Origin: Pseudomonas mandelii
Lineage (GTDB): Bacteria; Pseudomonadota; Gammaproteobacteria; Pseudomonadales; Pseudomonadaceae
DNA length: 64,000 nt
Assembly: GCF_006438925.1 (NCBI RefSeq)
Contig: NZ_RCZA01000003.1
Coordinates: forward strand, 410,241-474,240
Direction: 5' to 3'
In this document: positions 36,301 through 49,481 of the stretch, in pieces
Layout of the letters: each line of letters opens with the position of its first letter
How positions within the stretch are numbered: the stretch's first letter is position 1
Translations under genes and position numbers: made by a program
The notes under the pieces: generated by a model
What the model was told of the DNA's origin: nothing
What the model saw: only the letters and a program-made list of their open reading frames with translations
Database searches by the model: none

Positions 36301-37213
36301 CCGGGAACGGGGCAATCGCGGTCGGGTGGTTGTGCGTTTCGACTTTCATCAGGATGTGCACCGGTTCCTGCACCGCGCCGTACTGGCGGGTTTCAGGGTC
36401 CGGGAAGAAACGACCGGCGACGTTACCGACGATCACCGAAGCGTTGTCCTTATAAGCCGACAAAACGCCTTCGCTGTGCATCACGTAGGTGTTCTTGATC
36501 ATGCCGAACAGGCTTTTTTCCTGGCTCTGACCGTCGATGTCCCAACTGGCGTTGAAGATCTTGTGACGGCAGTGCTCGGAGTTCGCCTGGGCGAACATCA
36601 TCAGTTCGATGTCGTGCGGGTTGCGCTTCAAGCCGACGAAGGCGTCGACCAGGTAGTCGATTTCGTCTTCGGCCAGGGCCAGGCCCAGCTCGGTGTTGGC
36701 TTTTTCCAGCGCGGCGCGGCCGCCACCCAACACGTCGATCGCGGTCAGCGGCTTCGGTTCGGCGTGGCTAAACAGGCCGGCGGCTTGTTCAAGGTTGCCG
36801 AGGACGATCTGGGTCATGCGGTCGTGCAGTGCGCCTGAGATCAGCTGCGCTTCGGCGTCGCTGAACTGGCCGGCGACGTAGAACGCGATGCCGCGCTCCA
36901 GGCGCTGGATTTTGCTCAGGCCGCAGTTGCGAGCGATGTCGCTGGCTTTACTGGACCATGGCGAGATGGTGCCGAAACGCGGCAACACCAGGAACAGACG
37001 ACCGGTCGGCTCTTGTACCGGAACACTTGGGCCGTACTTCAGAAGGCGCGCGAGCACCTGCTGTTCGTCGCCGGTCAGGACGCCGGTAACTTCGGCGAAG
37101 TGAGCGAATTCAGCATACAAGCCACTGACAGCCGGAACTTTCTGGCTCAGTTGCTCAAGGAGTTTGCTGTGGCGAAAGGCAGAAAGGGCAGGAGCGCCGC
37201 GCAGGATCAACAT
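33317..37213 (-). CDS. purL: phosphoribosylformylglycinamidine synthase
   Basis: The large 1298-residue form, fusing the synthase with its glutaminase, makes FGAM from FGAR, glutamine and ATP in purine synthesis. The N-terminal linker and two AIRS-like synthase halves are present ([30 protein letters not shown]-type blocks). The C-terminal class I glutaminase starts at about residue 1040 and carries the [16 protein letters not shown] loop and catalytic Cys in [10 protein letters not shown]. It is divergent from mltF with 170 bp to the ATG of the other gene's frame. Confidence 0.98.
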   Translation of the reverse strand: MLILRGAPALSAFRHSKLLEQLSQKVPAVSGLYAEFAHFAEVTGVLTGDEQQVLARLLKYGPSVPVQEPTGRLFLVLPRFGTISPWSSKASDIARNCGLSKIQRLERGIAFYVAGQFSDAEAQLISGALHDRMTQIVLGNLEQAAGLFSHAEPKPLTAIDVLGGGRAALEKANTELGLALAEDEIDYLVDAFVGLKRNPHDIELMMFAQANSEHCRHKIFNASWDIDGQSQEKSLFGMIKNTYVMHSEGVLSAYKDNASVIVGNVAGRFFPDPETRQYGAVQEPVHILMKVETHNHPTAIAPFPGASTGSGGEIRDEGATGRGAKPKAGLTGFTVSNLQIPGFEQPWEVPYGKPERIVTALDIMIEGPLGGAAFNNEFGRPALTGYFRTFEQSITTPRGDEVRGYHKPIMLAGGMGNIRAEHVQKGEITVGSKLIVLGGPAMLIGLGGGAASSMATGTSSADLDFASVQRENPEMERRCQEVIDRCWQLGEHNPISFIHDVGAGGLSNAFPELVNDGDRGGRFELRNIPNDEPGMAPHEIWSNESQERYVLAVGPADFERFQAICERERCPFAVVGEATAEPQLTVTDSHFGNSPVDMPLEVLLGKAPRMHRSAVRENEMGDDFDPSTLEIADCVERVLHHPAVASKSFLITIGDRTITGLVARDQMVGPWQVPVADVAVTATSFDVYTGEAMAMGERTPLALLDAPASGRMAIGETLTNIAASRINKISDIKLSANWMSAAGHPGEDARLYDTVKAVGMELCPDLGITIPVGKDSMSMATRWNDEGVDKTVTSPMSLIVTGFAPVADIRQTLTPELRMNKGTTDLILIDLGRGQNRMGASILAQVHGKLGSQAPDVDDAEDLKAFFAVIQGLNADGHLLAYHDRSDGGLLTSVVEMAFAGHCGLSLNLDGLAETSADIPAILFNEELGAVIQVRQDATPDILAQFSAAGLGECVSVIGQPMNNGQINITFNGETVFEGQRRLLQRTWAETSYQIQRLRDNADCAEQEFDVLLQEDNPGLSVKLSYDVNQDVAAPYIKKGIRPQVAVLREQGVNGQVEMAAAFDRAGFNAIDVHMSDILAGRVDLNEFKGLVACGGFSYGDVLGAGEGWAKSALFNSRARDAFQGFFERNDSFTLGVCNGCQMMSNLHELIPGSEFWPHFVRNRSEQFEARVAMVQVQESNSIFLQGMAGSRMPIAIAHGEGHAEFASEEALLEADLSGCVAMRFVDNHGKVTENYPANPNGSPRGITGLTSRDGRVTIMMPHPERVFRAVQNSWRSEDWNEDAPWMRMFRNARVWVN

Positions 37214-37262
37214 CTTCGGGACAGCCTCGGGAAGGGGTGTGCTTTGAGGCCGTGCATTCTAG

Positions 37263-38948
<1,686 letters not shown>

Positions 38949-38967
38949 TACCGCGGGGCCTGTGCAA

Positions 38968-39043
38968 AAAAGATCGCAGCCTTCGGCAGCTCCTACGAGG
39001 TTATGTGTACACCTGTAGGAGCTGGCGAAGCCTGCGATCTTTT
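38968..39043. repeat. REP pair (GATCGC class)
   Basis: An inverted pair, AAAAGATCGCAGCCTTCGGCAGCTCCTAC and its complement, between convergent mltF and pdxJ. The right copy is slightly diverged. Confidence 0.85.
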
Positions 39044-39047
39044 GATC

Positions 39048-39794
39048 TTAGCCTTTCAACGCAGCAGCCAGAATCAGCGCCTTCATCTCCGAAACAGCCG
39101 ACTTGAACCCGACGAACAACGCATGAGCCACCAGCGCGTGACCGATGTTCAGTTCGTTGATGCCTTTGATCGCCGCTACAGCTTCAACGTTGTGATAGTG
39201 CAGGCCGTGACCGGCATTGACGATCAAACCTTGAGCCAGACCAAAAGCCACGCCATCCGCCACACGCTTGAGCTCTTCAGCCACTTCGGTTGGCGTCTCG
39301 GCATCGGCATAACGGCCGGTATGCAGCTCGATGGCGGGCGCGCCGACACGACGGGACGCTTCGATCTGCCGCTCGTCAGCATCAATGAACAGCGACACTT
39401 CACAGCCGATTTTCGCCAGGCGATCCACCGCCGCCTTGATCCGCGCTTCCTGCCCCGCCACGTCCAGACCACCCTCGGTCGTCAGCTCCTGACGGGTTTC
39501 CGGCACCAGGCAAATGTGCGCCGGACGAATGCGCTCGGCGAACGCCATCATCTCTTCGGTGACGCCCATTTCGAAGTTCATGCGGGTTTGCAGCACATCC
39601 TTGAGCAGCAACACGTCGCGTTCCTGAATGTGCCGACGGTCTTCGCGCAGGTGCACGGTAATGCCGTCAGCGCCCGCCTCTTCCGCGTCCAGTGCTGCCT
39701 TGACCGGATCCGGATAGCGCGTGCCCCGGGCCTGACGCAGGGTGGCAACATGGTCGATGTTCACGCCAAGAAGAATGCGATTGCTGGTGGTCAC
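39048..39794 (-). CDS. pdxJ: pyridoxine 5'-phosphate synthase
   Basis: PdxJ condenses 1-deoxyxylulose 5-phosphate with 3-hydroxy-1-aminoacetone phosphate to pyridoxine 5'-phosphate. The 248-residue TIM-barrel protein shows [17 protein letters not shown] at the N-terminus, [22 protein letters not shown] and [14 protein letters not shown] 39794 follows AGGAG by 9 bp. The same frame runs open back through the inverted-repeat element to 40115, but that part is not coding. It is the last gene of the lepA-lepB-rnc-era-recO-pdxJ cluster. Confidence 0.96.
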   Translation of the reverse strand: MTTSNRILLGVNIDHVATLRQARGTRYPDPVKAALDAEEAGADGITVHLREDRRHIQERDVLLLKDVLQTRMNFEMGVTEEMMAFAERIRPAHICLVPETRQELTTEGGLDVAGQEARIKAAVDRLAKIGCEVSLFIDADERQIEASRRVGAPAIELHTGRYADAETPTEVAEELKRVADGVAFGLAQGLIVNAGHGLHYHNVEAVAAIKGINELNIGHALVAHALFVGFKSAVSEMKALILAAALKG

Positions 39795-39847
39795 GGAAGC
39801 GCTCCTGAAAATGGAAAAGTTCGGCGCACAGCATACACGGGGAGATA

Positions 39848-40004
39848 GGGTCTGTTGATGTTTGGCAGCGGCCGCGACGGATGACCACTTGGTGCAGGGC
39901 AAGGCGCGAGGAACGCAGTTTGGTTGTTCCAAATAAGTTCCGAGCAACGCAGCCCTGCGCCAAGTGGGCGCCCGTCGCGGCCGCTGCCAAGCATCAACAG
40001 ACCC
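39848..40004. mobile_element. MITE-like inverted-repeat element, copy B
   Basis: A 157-bp element with strong terminal inverted repeats: GGGTCTGTTGATGTTTGG at 39848-39865, its near-complement at the right end, and further symmetry through GCAGCGGCCGCGACGG, so that the outer ~35 bp at each end is almost a perfect palindrome. The core GTTTGGTTGTTCCAAATA (39918-39935) is the exact inverse of copy A's core. It lies between recO and pdxJ, and its right edge meets the recO stop codon TAG (40004-40006). Confidence 0.8.
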
Positions 40005-40687
40005 TACGGCTTGCGAAACAACTCGCGACTCACCAAGGGACGACCGCCCAGATGAACGGCCAGTGCCTGGCGCATCAATCGCTTGGCTGCCGATAGCGCG
40101 CCAGGGGCAGACCAATCTGCATCGGCCATGGCCAACAGCTCGGTGCCGTTGAACAGACCGGGTTGCAGCAGGTAGACCCGTTCGAGCCCCGCATCCACTT
40201 GCAGACGGTAGAGACCGTCCGGCGCGATGGGATCGCCATGGATGTCGGTGGTCAAGGCGAAGCCGTAACCAAGATCATCGAGCAGCCGCCACTCGAAGGA
40301 ACGCAACAACGGTTCCAGCGGACGACCTTCGGCCAGCGCAAGCAGGGTCGCGGCGTAGTGGTCAAACACAGCGGGATGCGGGTCTTCGGACGGCAACAGC
40401 CGAATCAACAGCTCATTGAGGTAGAGCCCGCTGAACAGCGCCTCACCATTGAGCCAGGTGGAGACGCCAGCGCTTTCCATGCGACCGACGTTCTTCAATT
40501 CACCACGCCCACGGAACTCGACTTCCAGCGGCACGAACGGCCGTGCCAACGTCCCGGCCTTGCCTCGTGCACTGCGCAACACCGCCCGCAGCCGACCTTG
40601 CGGCGTGAGGAAGTCCACCAATGCGCTGTTCTCGCGGTAAGCGCGGGAGTGGAGCACGAAGGCGGGTTGGCCGATGGGTTGGGACAT
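40004..40687 (-). CDS. recO: DNA repair protein RecO
   Basis: RecO works with RecF and RecR to load RecA onto gapped DNA. The 227-residue protein has the N-terminal OB fold ([19 protein letters not shown], residues 6-24), the basic [11 protein letters not shown] stretch and the helical C-terminal domain. ATG 40687 matches the usual [10 protein letters not shown] start; the frame extends upstream through non-coding sequence. The end, RELFRKP and TAG, coincides with the edge of the inverted-repeat element. era lies upstream beyond a REP pair. Confidence 0.94.
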   Translation of the reverse strand: MSQPIGQPAFVLHSRAYRENSALVDFLTPQGRLRAVLRSARGKAGTLARPFVPLEVEFRGRGELKNVGRMESAGVSTWLNGEALFSGLYLNELLIRLLPSEDPHPAVFDHYAATLLALAEGRPLEPLLRSFEWRLLDDLGYGFALTTDIHGDPIAPDGLYRLQVDAGLERVYLLQPGLFNGTELLAMADADWSAPGALSAAKRLMRQALAVHLGGRPLVSRELFRKP

Positions 40688-40734
40688 GGAGTTCTCAATG
40701 ACGGAACGCAGTTTTACAAACAACCCAAACCCAA

Positions 40735-40824
40735 TGTGGGAGCGAGCTTGCTCGCGATGAGGACCTGACATTCAACACTGATGTTGACTGGCAGACCGCT
40801 ATCGCGAGCAAGCTCGCTCCCACA
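40735..40824. repeat. REP pair between era and recO
   Basis: An inverted pair of TGTGGGAGCGAGCTTGCTCGCGAT and its complement, separated by about 42 bp, inside the era-recO-pdxJ gene string. Confidence 0.9.
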
Positions 40825-40851
40825 GGGTTCTTCGGTGTATCAGGAACGGTG

Positions 40852-41754
40852 TTACAGGTCGCCGTAACCCAGCGAACGCAAGGCACGTTCATCGTCGGAC
40901 CAACCGCCTTTCACCTTGACCCAGAGGTTGAGCATGATCTTGGAGTCGAACAGCAACTCCATGTCCTTGCGTGCCTCGGTGCCGATGCGCTTGATCCGCT
41001 CGCCCTTGTCGCCAATGATGATTTTCTTCTGGCCGTCGCGCTCAACGAGGATCAAGGCATGGATGTGCAGGGTTTTGCCCTGTTGCTTGAACTCTTCGAT
41101 TTCGACGGTGATCTGGTACGGCAGCTCGGCGCCCATCTGGCGCATGATTTTCTCGCGTACCAGTTCAGCGGCGAGGAAGCGGCTGCTGCGGTCGGTGATC
41201 TGGTCTTCCGGGAAGAAGTGATCGTTTTCCGGCAGGTAACCGGCAATCACGCGCTCCAGCGTTTCGAGGTTATGCCCGTGCTGGGCCGAGATCGGCATGA
41301 TCTGCGCGTTCGGCAACTGTTCCTGCAACCAGGTCAGGTGCGGCATCAGCTCGGCTTTATCTTCGATGCGGTCAGTCTTGTTCAGCGCCACGATCAGCGG
41401 GCCGGTCACGTATTGAACGCGCTCGAGGACCATCTGGTCTTCGTCGGTCCACTTGGTGCGGTCAACCACGAAGATCACCACGTCGACGTCTTTCAACGCT
41501 GCCGAAGCGGTCTTGTTCATGTAGCGGTTCAGGGCTTTCTCGCCACCTTTGTGCATGCCGGGGGTGTCGACGTAGATCGCCTGCACGGCGCCTTCGGTCT
41601 TGATGCCGAGCATGTTGTGGCGAGTGGTCTGAGGCTTGCGCGAGGTGATCGCCAGCTTCTGACCGAGGATGTGGTTCAGCAGCGTGGACTTGCCCACGTT
41701 GGGACGGCCGACGATGGCGACATAGCCACAGCGAGTTGCAGTTGAATCAGTCAT
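40852..41754 (-). CDS. era: GTPase Era
   Basis: An essential GTPase that binds the 3' end of 16S rRNA for 30S assembly. It has 300 residues, with GRPNVGKST (16-24), the DTPGMHKGG switch, NKTD for guanine specificity, and a C-terminal KH domain ([23 protein letters not shown]). ATG 41754 is 7 bp after GGAG; ATG 41760 is too close to that site. It overlaps the rnc stop by 8 bp, so translation is coupled. Confidence 0.97.
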   Translation of the reverse strand: MTDSTATRCGYVAIVGRPNVGKSTLLNHILGQKLAITSRKPQTTRHNMLGIKTEGAVQAIYVDTPGMHKGGEKALNRYMNKTASAALKDVDVVIFVVDRTKWTDEDQMVLERVQYVTGPLIVALNKTDRIEDKAELMPHLTWLQEQLPNAQIMPISAQHGHNLETLERVIAGYLPENDHFFPEDQITDRSSRFLAAELVREKIMRQMGAELPYQITVEIEEFKQQGKTLHIHALILVERDGQKKIIIGDKGERIKRIGTEARKDMELLFDSKIMLNLWVKVKGGWSDDERALRSLGYGDL

Positions 41755-42436
41755 GGCCATTCTCCACGCCCAGGGCAATCAGTGCTGCAGCGGCCGCTAC
41801 CTGTTCGGCAATACGACGGCTCACACCCTGACCTCGGCTTTTTTCATTCAGTAAGGTGATTTCACATTCGACGAAGAACGTCCGGCAATGCGGCTCACCC
41901 TGGATATCCACCACTTCGTAACGCGGCAGTTCACAACCCCGCGACTGCAGAAACTCTTGCAGGCGGGTTTTTGGATCTTTGTTGGTGTCGACCAGCGTCA
42001 GGCCTTCGAACTCTCCGGCCAGCCAGGCCAGCACGCGTTCGCGTGCCATGTCCATGCCGGCATCCAGGTAGATCGCACCAATCAGCGCTTCAAGGGCATC
42101 GGCCAGAATCGACTCGCGACGGAACCCGCCGCTTTTCAATTCGCCGGAACCCAGGCGCAGGTATTCGCCCAGATCGAAACCGCGAGCCAGTACGGCCAGG
42201 GTCTCGCCTTTCACCAGGCGTGCGCGCAAGCGCGACAACTGACCTTCGCGGGCCAGCGGGAAGCGATCGAACAGCGCCTCGCCAGCGACAAAGTTAAGGA
42301 TGGCATCACCGAGGAACTCCAGGCGTTCGTTGTTACGCCCGGCAAAGCTGCGGTGAGTCAGGGCCAGGACCATCAGTTCCTGATCCTTGAAGGTGTAGCC
42401 GAGCTGACGCTCGAGACGGCTTAAGGAGACGCTCAC
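41747..42436 (-). CDS. rnc: ribonuclease III
   Basis: RNase III cleaves double-stranded RNA, including the 30S rRNA precursor. The 229-residue protein carries the family signature [12 protein letters not shown] (residues 37-48), with the acidic metal ligands, and a C-terminal dsRNA-binding domain from about 155 ([14 protein letters not shown], ending in [15 protein letters not shown]). The start is GTG 42436. It is the upstream partner of era. The gene lepB is 184 bp upstream, a shorter gap than in many pseudomonads. Confidence 0.96.
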   Translation of the reverse strand: MSVSLSRLERQLGYTFKDQELMVLALTHRSFAGRNNERLEFLGDAILNFVAGEALFDRFPLAREGQLSRLRARLVKGETLAVLARGFDLGEYLRLGSGELKSGGFRRESILADALEALIGAIYLDAGMDMARERVLAWLAGEFEGLTLVDTNKDPKTRLQEFLQSRGCELPRYEVVDIQGEPHCRTFFVECEITLLNEKSRGQGVSRRIAEQVAAAAALIALGVENGHD

Positions 42437-42552
42437 GGTTTACCCACGCTGAGTTCGTGGTTGGGTTCCACCGCCATCGCCGTGATGCGGCGCAGGCTTG
42501 GGACAATTAACGCTGTGTTCAAAAATAACGTCCTGAATATCGTTGTTTTCAT
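42433..42552 (-). CDS. possible 39-residue small protein upstream of rnc
   Basis: ATG 42552 opens a 39-codon frame ([20 protein letters not shown] at its start) that ends in TGA overlapping the GTG of rnc by two bases. Such a stop/start overlap would couple translation. There is no strong ribosome site, and I do not recognise the sequence. It could instead be chance, since many pseudomonads have a DUF4845 gene in this place and here there is no room for one. Confidence 0.3.
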   Translation of the reverse strand: MKTTIFRTLFLNTALIVPSLRRITAMAVEPNHELSVGKP

Positions 42553-42590
42553 GCTTCTGTCGCCGATTATGCCGACTCCAGAAATGCATT

Positions 42591-42613
42591 CGGCGCTGTG
42601 TTCAACAGCGCCG
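42591..42613 (-). terminator. hairpin after lepB
   Basis: A 9-bp perfect stem CGGCGCTGT/ACAGCGCCG with a 5-nt loop. The minus-strand continuation is AATGCATTTC, without a T-tract, so it is more likely an attenuating or mRNA-protecting hairpin than a full terminator. Confidence 0.5.
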
Positions 42614-42620
42614 TGTGTGA

Positions 42621-43475
42621 TTACTTGATCAGGCCAACCCGCGAGAAATTCGGCAGGTGACTGAGTTTAGGTTCTGGCCAGCTCATCCAGACTGCGAAGG
42701 CCTTGCCGACGATATTCTTGTCGGGAACCATGCCCAGCAGATCCTTGGGAATGCTCGGATCATCCCAGTAGCGACTGTCATTCGAGTTGTCGCGGTTGTC
42801 ACCCATCATGAAGTAGTGCCCGGCAGGCACGGTCCACGAATGGTCCGGCGTTGCGCGGTAACGGCTCATTTCCTTGCGGATCAGGTGCTCGGCGACGCCG
42901 AGTTTTTCCTTGTAGAGCTCGGCGCTGCCCAACGTGCCCGGCTCGGAGCCGACCAGTTGTTCGGCAATCGACTCACCGTTGACGAACAGACGCTTGTCGG
43001 CGGTGTAACGAATCTGGTCACCCGGCAGGCCCACCACACGTTTAATGTAGTTGACGTTCGGATCGCTCGGGTAGCGGAACACCATCACATCGCCGCGCTG
43101 TGGATCACCGACTTCGATGACTTTCTTGTCGATCACCGGCAAGCGGATCCCGTAAGAAAACTTGTTCACCAGAATGAAGTCGCCAACGTCCAGCGTCGGT
43201 TTCATCGAGCCGGAAGGAATCTGGAACGGTTCCACCAGGAACGAACGCAGTACCAGCACGATGAACAACACCGGGAAGAACGACTTGCCGTATTCGACCA
43301 GCAGCGGCTCTTTGTTCAGTTTCTCGACCACCACCCCGTCAGGCTGGCTGACGCTGCCCTGATAGGAGGCAATGGCGGCACGCCGACGCGGCGCCAGGAA
43401 AACCAGATCGAGCAACGCCAACAGGCCGCAGACGAACACGGCGATGACCAGCAACAGCGGGAAATTTAGTGACAT
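42621..43475 (-). CDS. lepB: signal peptidase I
   Basis: LepB removes signal peptides from exported proteins at the inner membrane. The 284-residue protein has two N-terminal membrane segments (about 4-27 and 64-80), catalytic Ser90 (QIPSGSMKPTL) and general-base Lys145 (NYIKRVVGLPGD), then the GDNRDNSNDSRYW box. It lies 5 bp downstream of lepA in the conserved lepA-lepB order. Confidence 0.97.
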   Translation of the reverse strand: MSLNFPLLLVIAVFVCGLLALLDLVFLAPRRRAAIASYQGSVSQPDGVVVEKLNKEPLLVEYGKSFFPVLFIVLVLRSFLVEPFQIPSGSMKPTLDVGDFILVNKFSYGIRLPVIDKKVIEVGDPQRGDVMVFRYPSDPNVNYIKRVVGLPGDQIRYTADKRLFVNGESIAEQLVGSEPGTLGSAELYKEKLGVAEHLIRKEMSRYRATPDHSWTVPAGHYFMMGDNRDNSNDSRYWDDPSIPKDLLGMVPDKNIVGKAFAVWMSWPEPKLSHLPNFSRVGLIK

Positions 43476-43480
43476 AGGAC

Positions 43481-45280
43481 CTAACTATCCAACCTGAGCA
43501 CTGCAAGGAAGGCTTCTTGTGGAATTTCCACGTTACCGACTTGCTTCATGCGTTTCTTACCGGCCTTTTGCTTTTCCAGCAGTTTTTTCTTACGGCTAAC
43601 GTCACCGCCGTAGCATTTGGCCAATACGTTCTTTCTGAGCGCCTTGACAGAGGTCCGCGCAATGATCTGCCCGCCAATGGCGGCCTGGATCGCGACGTCG
43701 AACATCTGGCGTGGAATCAGTTCTTTCATCTTCTCGGTCAGCTGGCGACCTTTGTAGTGCGCGTTATCCTTGTGCACGATCAACGCCAGGGCGTCGACCT
43801 TGTCACCGTTGATCAGCACATCCAGTTTCACCAGATTAGCCGATTGATAACGATCGAAATGGTAATCCAGCGAAGCATAGCCACGGCTGGTGGATTTCAG
43901 ACGGTCGAAGAAGTCAAGGACCACTTCGTTCATCGGCAAATCGTAGGTCACTTGAACCTGGGTACCGAGGAACAGCATGTCGTGCTGTACGCCACGCTTC
44001 TCGATGCACAAGGTAATGACGTTGCCCAGGTGCTCTTGCGGCACAAGAATATTGGCCCGCACGATCGGTTCGCGCATGTCTTCGATCGAGGACAGGTCTG
44101 GCAGCTTCGACGGGTTGTCGACGTAAATCGTTTCACCGGTTTTCAGCAGCAGCTCGAAAATTACCGTCGGCGCCGTGGTGATCAGGTCCAGGTCGTACTC
44201 GCGCTCCAGGCGCTCCTGGATGATTTCCATGTGCAGCATGCCGAGGAACCCGCAACGGAAGCCGAAGCCCAGGGCGTCGGAGCTTTCCGGGGTGTATTGC
44301 AGGGACGAGTCGTTAAGCGTGAGCTTTTGCAGGGCTTCACGGAAATCTTCGAAGTCGTCGGAGCTGACCGGGAACAGGCCGGCGTAAACCTGCGGCTGAA
44401 TGCGTTTGAAGCCTGGCAGCACGTCGACGTCCGGCGTGGAGCTCAAGGTCAGGGTGTCACCGACCGGTGCACCGTGAATGTCCTTGATGCCGGCGATGAT
44501 GAAGCCCACTTCGCCGGCCTTCAGGTCAACGGTGGCGGTGTGTTTCGGGTTGAAGACACCGACGCTGTCCACGAGGTGGATCTTGCCGGTGGACTTGACC
44601 AGGATCTTGTCGCCCTTCTTCACACGACCGTGGCGCACGCGAACCAGGGAAACAACGCCCAGGTAGTTGTCGAACCAGGAGTCGATGATCAGCGCTTGCA
44701 GCGGATCTTCATAGTTGCCGGTCGGCGCAGGAATGGTCTTGACCAGACGCTCGAGTACTTCGTCGACGCCCAGACCGGTCTTGGCACTGCACTCGACCGC
44801 ATCGGTGGCATCGATGCCGATGATTTTTTCGATTTCTTCTTTCACGCGGTCCGGATCGGCCTGAGGCAGGTCGATCTTGTTCAGGACCGGCATCACTTCC
44901 AGGCCCTGCTCAATCGCGGTGTAGCAGTTGGCTACCGACTGCGCTTCAACGCCCTGACCGGCATCGACCACCAGCAACGCGCCTTCACAGGCCGCCAGCG
45001 ACCGGCTGACTTCGTAGGTGAAGTCAACGTGGCCCGGGGTGTCAATGAAGTTCAGCTGGTACTTGATGCCATCGCGAGCGGTGTAATACAGGGTGACACT
45101 GTGGGCCTTGATGGTGATCCCGCGTTCACGTTCCAGGTCCATGGAGTCCAGAACCTGGGCTTCCATTTCGCGCTCGGCAAGGCCGCCACACATCTGGATG
45201 AAGCGATCGGCCAGCGTCGACTTGCCATGGTCAATGTGGGCGATGATGGAGAAATTGCGGATATGACTCAAATCACTCAC
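43481..45280 (-). CDS. lepA: elongation factor 4
   Basis: LepA/EF4 is a ribosome-associated translational GTPase. The 599-residue protein has the G-domain motifs [10 protein letters not shown] (P-loop, about 14-23), DTPGHVDF and NKIDLPQAD. Domains II, III and V follow, with the LepA-specific C-terminal domain ([18 protein letters not shown]). The start is GTG 45280. It leads the lepA-lepB-rnc-era-recO-pdxJ string. Confidence 0.97.
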   Translation of the reverse strand: MSDLSHIRNFSIIAHIDHGKSTLADRFIQMCGGLAEREMEAQVLDSMDLERERGITIKAHSVTLYYTARDGIKYQLNFIDTPGHVDFTYEVSRSLAACEGALLVVDAGQGVEAQSVANCYTAIEQGLEVMPVLNKIDLPQADPDRVKEEIEKIIGIDATDAVECSAKTGLGVDEVLERLVKTIPAPTGNYEDPLQALIIDSWFDNYLGVVSLVRVRHGRVKKGDKILVKSTGKIHLVDSVGVFNPKHTATVDLKAGEVGFIIAGIKDIHGAPVGDTLTLSSTPDVDVLPGFKRIQPQVYAGLFPVSSDDFEDFREALQKLTLNDSSLQYTPESSDALGFGFRCGFLGMLHMEIIQERLEREYDLDLITTAPTVIFELLLKTGETIYVDNPSKLPDLSSIEDMREPIVRANILVPQEHLGNVITLCIEKRGVQHDMLFLGTQVQVTYDLPMNEVVLDFFDRLKSTSRGYASLDYHFDRYQSANLVKLDVLINGDKVDALALIVHKDNAHYKGRQLTEKMKELIPRQMFDVAIQAAIGGQIIARTSVKALRKNVLAKCYGGDVSRKKKLLEKQKAGKKRMKQVGNVEIPQEAFLAVLRLDS

Positions 45281-45386
45281 GGATCAACACTCAAAAAGGC
45301 TGCAGGCATAGCCCGCCGAAAAATAGCCGGGAATTGTACCTGATCCACGGCGCAAGCGTCACGTTCGCAGGTCAGACGGCGCCTAC

Positions 45387-45419
45387 AAAAACGCCCCGGT
45401 CTTGCGACAGGGGCGTTTT
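45387..45419 (-). terminator. terminator after lptG
   Basis: Stem AAAACGCCCC/GGGGCGTTTT with a 12-nt loop. The minus strand has TTTTTG after the right arm. It lies 33 bp beyond the lptG stop. Confidence 0.85.
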
Positions 45420-45451
45420 GAGTGACCTGCAAGGTCAGGAGAAACCCTGGA

Positions 45452-46513
45452 TCAACCGGCCCGGCGCAACAACCAGACCCCGGACAAGGCACAAAAACCC
45501 GCCGGAATAAGCACCGCAAACAGTGGCGAGAAACCGAAGACCAGGCTCGAAGGACCGAGCAAATCCTGAACGATACGGAAGGTGAAGCCCACCAGCACGC
45601 CAGTGAACACCCGCTGACCGAGGGTCACCGAGCGTAATGGACCGAAGATGAAGGAAATCGCCATCAGTACCAGAGCGGCGGTGACCAGCGGTTGCAACAC
45701 CTTGACCCAAAACGCCAGCCAGTAACGACCATTGCTCAAGCCCTGGTCAGCCAGGTAGTGGATGTACCCCCACAGACCACTGATCGACAGCGAATCGGGC
45801 GACATCACCACGGTATCCAGCAGTTGCGGGCTCAGCGCCACGTTCCAGCGCTCGACCGGAGCGGTCACCACTTCGGTGTTCTTGTCATGGAATAACGTGG
45901 TCGTGACATCGCTGAGCTGCCAGTGATCCTTGTCGAATTCGGCGCGCTTGGCGAAGCTCGAGGACAGCATGTGGCGCTGATCGTCGAAGCGATAACGGGT
46001 CACGCCATACAGCACACCGTTTGGCTGCACGGAGTTGACGTGAATGAACTCGTCCCCCTGACGGTGCCACAGGCCATGCTTGGCGCTTTGCGCGTCGCCG
46101 CTGCCCTGGGCCAGGGAGCGATTGGCCTGAGCGGTGACTTCGGTGGCCGGCGCAACGTATTCGCCGATCAGCACACCTACCACCATCAGGATCAGCATTG
46201 GCTTCATGACCGCCCAGACGATGCGCCCGATCGACACGCCCGCAGCGCGCATGATGGTCAGCTCGCTGTGACTGGCCAGACTGCCGAGGCCGATCAGGCA
46301 ACCGATCAGCGCAGCCATCGGCAACATGTCGTAAAGACGACGTGGCGCGGTCAGCAGGACATAACTCAACACGTCGACCAAGGTGTAGGTATCGCTGACC
46401 TCACTCATTTCATCGATGAACGCAAACAGCGTCGCCAGACCGAGAATGATCCCCAGTACCGCCAGAATAGCCACGAACACGCTGCTACCAATGTAGCGAT
46501 CGAGCTTATCCAC
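45452..46513 (-). CDS. lptG: LPS export ABC permease LptG
   Basis: LptG is one of the two inner-membrane permeases that, with LptB2 and LptF, extract LPS and pass it to LptC. The 353-residue protein has six membrane helices in two groups around a large periplasmic jellyroll domain (about 130-260). MDKLDRYIGSSVFVAIL and LPMAALIGCLIGLGSLASHSEL are family segments. Its start overlaps the lptF stop by 8 bp. Confidence 0.95.
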   Translation of the reverse strand: MDKLDRYIGSSVFVAILAVLGIILGLATLFAFIDEMSEVSDTYTLVDVLSYVLLTAPRRLYDMLPMAALIGCLIGLGSLASHSELTIMRAAGVSIGRIVWAVMKPMLILMVVGVLIGEYVAPATEVTAQANRSLAQGSGDAQSAKHGLWHRQGDEFIHVNSVQPNGVLYGVTRYRFDDQRHMLSSSFAKRAEFDKDHWQLSDVTTTLFHDKNTEVVTAPVERWNVALSPQLLDTVVMSPDSLSISGLWGYIHYLADQGLSNGRYWLAFWVKVLQPLVTAALVLMAISFIFGPLRSVTLGQRVFTGVLVGFTFRIVQDLLGPSSLVFGFSPLFAVLIPAGFCALSGVWLLRRAG

Positions 46514-47624
46514 GAGCCACCTCCAGCGCGCTGCGACGACTCGCCCGCTTCAACTGCAAGGGTTCCCAATAGAGCAAGCCCAGGCCGATGACCAGGAAGA
46601 TTGCATGCACCCACCACAACCCCAGAGTTGGCGGGATTTTGCCCTTTTCAAGGGCGCCGCGAGCGGCAATCAGGATGGACAGGTAAGCCATATATAGAAG
46701 AATCGCCGGCAACAGCTTGAGGAAACGGCCCTGACGCGGATTGACCCGCGACAACGGCACCGCCATCAAGGTCACGATGAAGACCAGCAACGGCAAGGAC
46801 AGACGCCATTGCAGCTCGGTACGCAAACGGATGTCGTCACTGTCCAGCAAGAATCTGGTGGTCATTGCGTCGCGGTCGGTCACTTCGTCACTGACGTCCG
46901 GCTTGGGCAGCAATACGCCGTACTCCTCGTACTTGATCGCCCGGTAGTCGGCCTGCCCTGGATTGCCGTCATAGCGATAGCCGTTGTCGAGAATCAGGTA
47001 ACGGTTACCGTCGGGCCGAATTTCCTGACGGCCCTTCTCGGCCACCAGCACGGAAATCCCGCGATCCTTGTTATCGGAATTGTCGTTTTTCTGAGAAATG
47101 AACACACCGCCGAGGTTGATGCGGTCGTCCGACAGCGTTTCGGTGTAGGTCACCCGTGTCCCGTCACGCAGGGCCTGGAAGCGACCTGGCTCGAGGGTGT
47201 CGAACTCGGTCAGGGCATCCTGCTTGTTCAGCAGCAACTGGAACTGATTGGCGCCTTGTGGCGCCAGGCTCAGGCTCAGCCACGCCACCACCAGTGCAAC
47301 CAGGGTGGCTGGAAAAAGGGTCATGGCAAACAGACGCTGCTGGCTCATGCCGGTGGCAGACAGCACCGTCATTTCGCTTTCGAGGTACAGGCGGCCGTAG
47401 GCCAGCAGGATGCCGAGAAACAGGCCCAGAGGCAAAATCAACTGCAGGAAACCCGGTAGACGAAAGCCCATGATCAGGAACAGCGAACCCGGATCCAGGA
47501 GGCCAGAGGCTGCCTGGGCGAGGTACTTGATGAAGCGACCGCTCATGATGATGACCAGCAGCACAGCGCTGACGGCGCTCAAGGTCAACAGGACTTCGCG
47601 GGATAGATAACGGAAGACGATCAA
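46506..47624 (-). CDS. lptF: LPS export ABC permease LptF
   Basis: LptF is the partner permease of LptG in LPS export. The 372-residue protein shows VFRYLSREVLLTLSAV at the N-terminus, SGRFIKYLAQAASG, YLESEMTVLSATGMS and a C-terminal pair of helices. TTG 47624 is preferred because it is 7 bp after GGAG and gives the usual MIVFRYL start; GTG 47633 is an alternative lying too close to that site. A sigma-70-like promoter is at 47716-47744. Confidence 0.93.
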   Translation of the reverse strand: MIVFRYLSREVLLTLSAVSAVLLVIIMSGRFIKYLAQAASGLLDPGSLFLIMGFRLPGFLQLILPLGLFLGILLAYGRLYLESEMTVLSATGMSQQRLFAMTLFPATLVALVVAWLSLSLAPQGANQFQLLLNKQDALTEFDTLEPGRFQALRDGTRVTYTETLSDDRINLGGVFISQKNDNSDNKDRGISVLVAEKGRQEIRPDGNRYLILDNGYRYDGNPGQADYRAIKYEEYGVLLPKPDVSDEVTDRDAMTTRFLLDSDDIRLRTELQWRLSLPLLVFIVTLMAVPLSRVNPRQGRFLKLLPAILLYMAYLSILIAARGALEKGKIPPTLGLWWVHAIFLVIGLGLLYWEPLQLKRASRRSALEVARG

Positions 47625-49421
<1,797 letters not shown>

Positions 49422-49438
49422 AACCGATGAACCTGGGC

Positions 49439-49460
49439 GGCGTCACTTTCCGGTGACGCC
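49439..49460. other. hairpin between pepA and holC
   Basis: Perfect 8-bp stem GGCGTCAC/GTGACGCC with a 6-nt loop. No T-tract follows (GTTCAAGG), so it is unlikely to be a full terminator. It could protect or attenuate the mRNA. Confidence 0.5.
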
Positions 49461-49481
49461 GTTCAAGGCTCAGGAACCGCA

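Noticed and set aside
33425..36838. A very long open frame (1137 codons) on the strand opposite purL
   Set aside because: purL is plainly coding on the minus strand. The opposite frame is open because of high-GC third-position bias, and it has no family-like content.
39795..40115. An N-terminal extension of pdxJ reaching back through the inverted-repeat element
   Set aside because: The conserved protein starts at GTG 39794 behind AGGAG; the extra codons come from the element and recO DNA and match nothing.
43517..45343. A 608-codon open frame opposite lepA
   Set aside because: Same cause: it is the shadow of a highly conserved gene.
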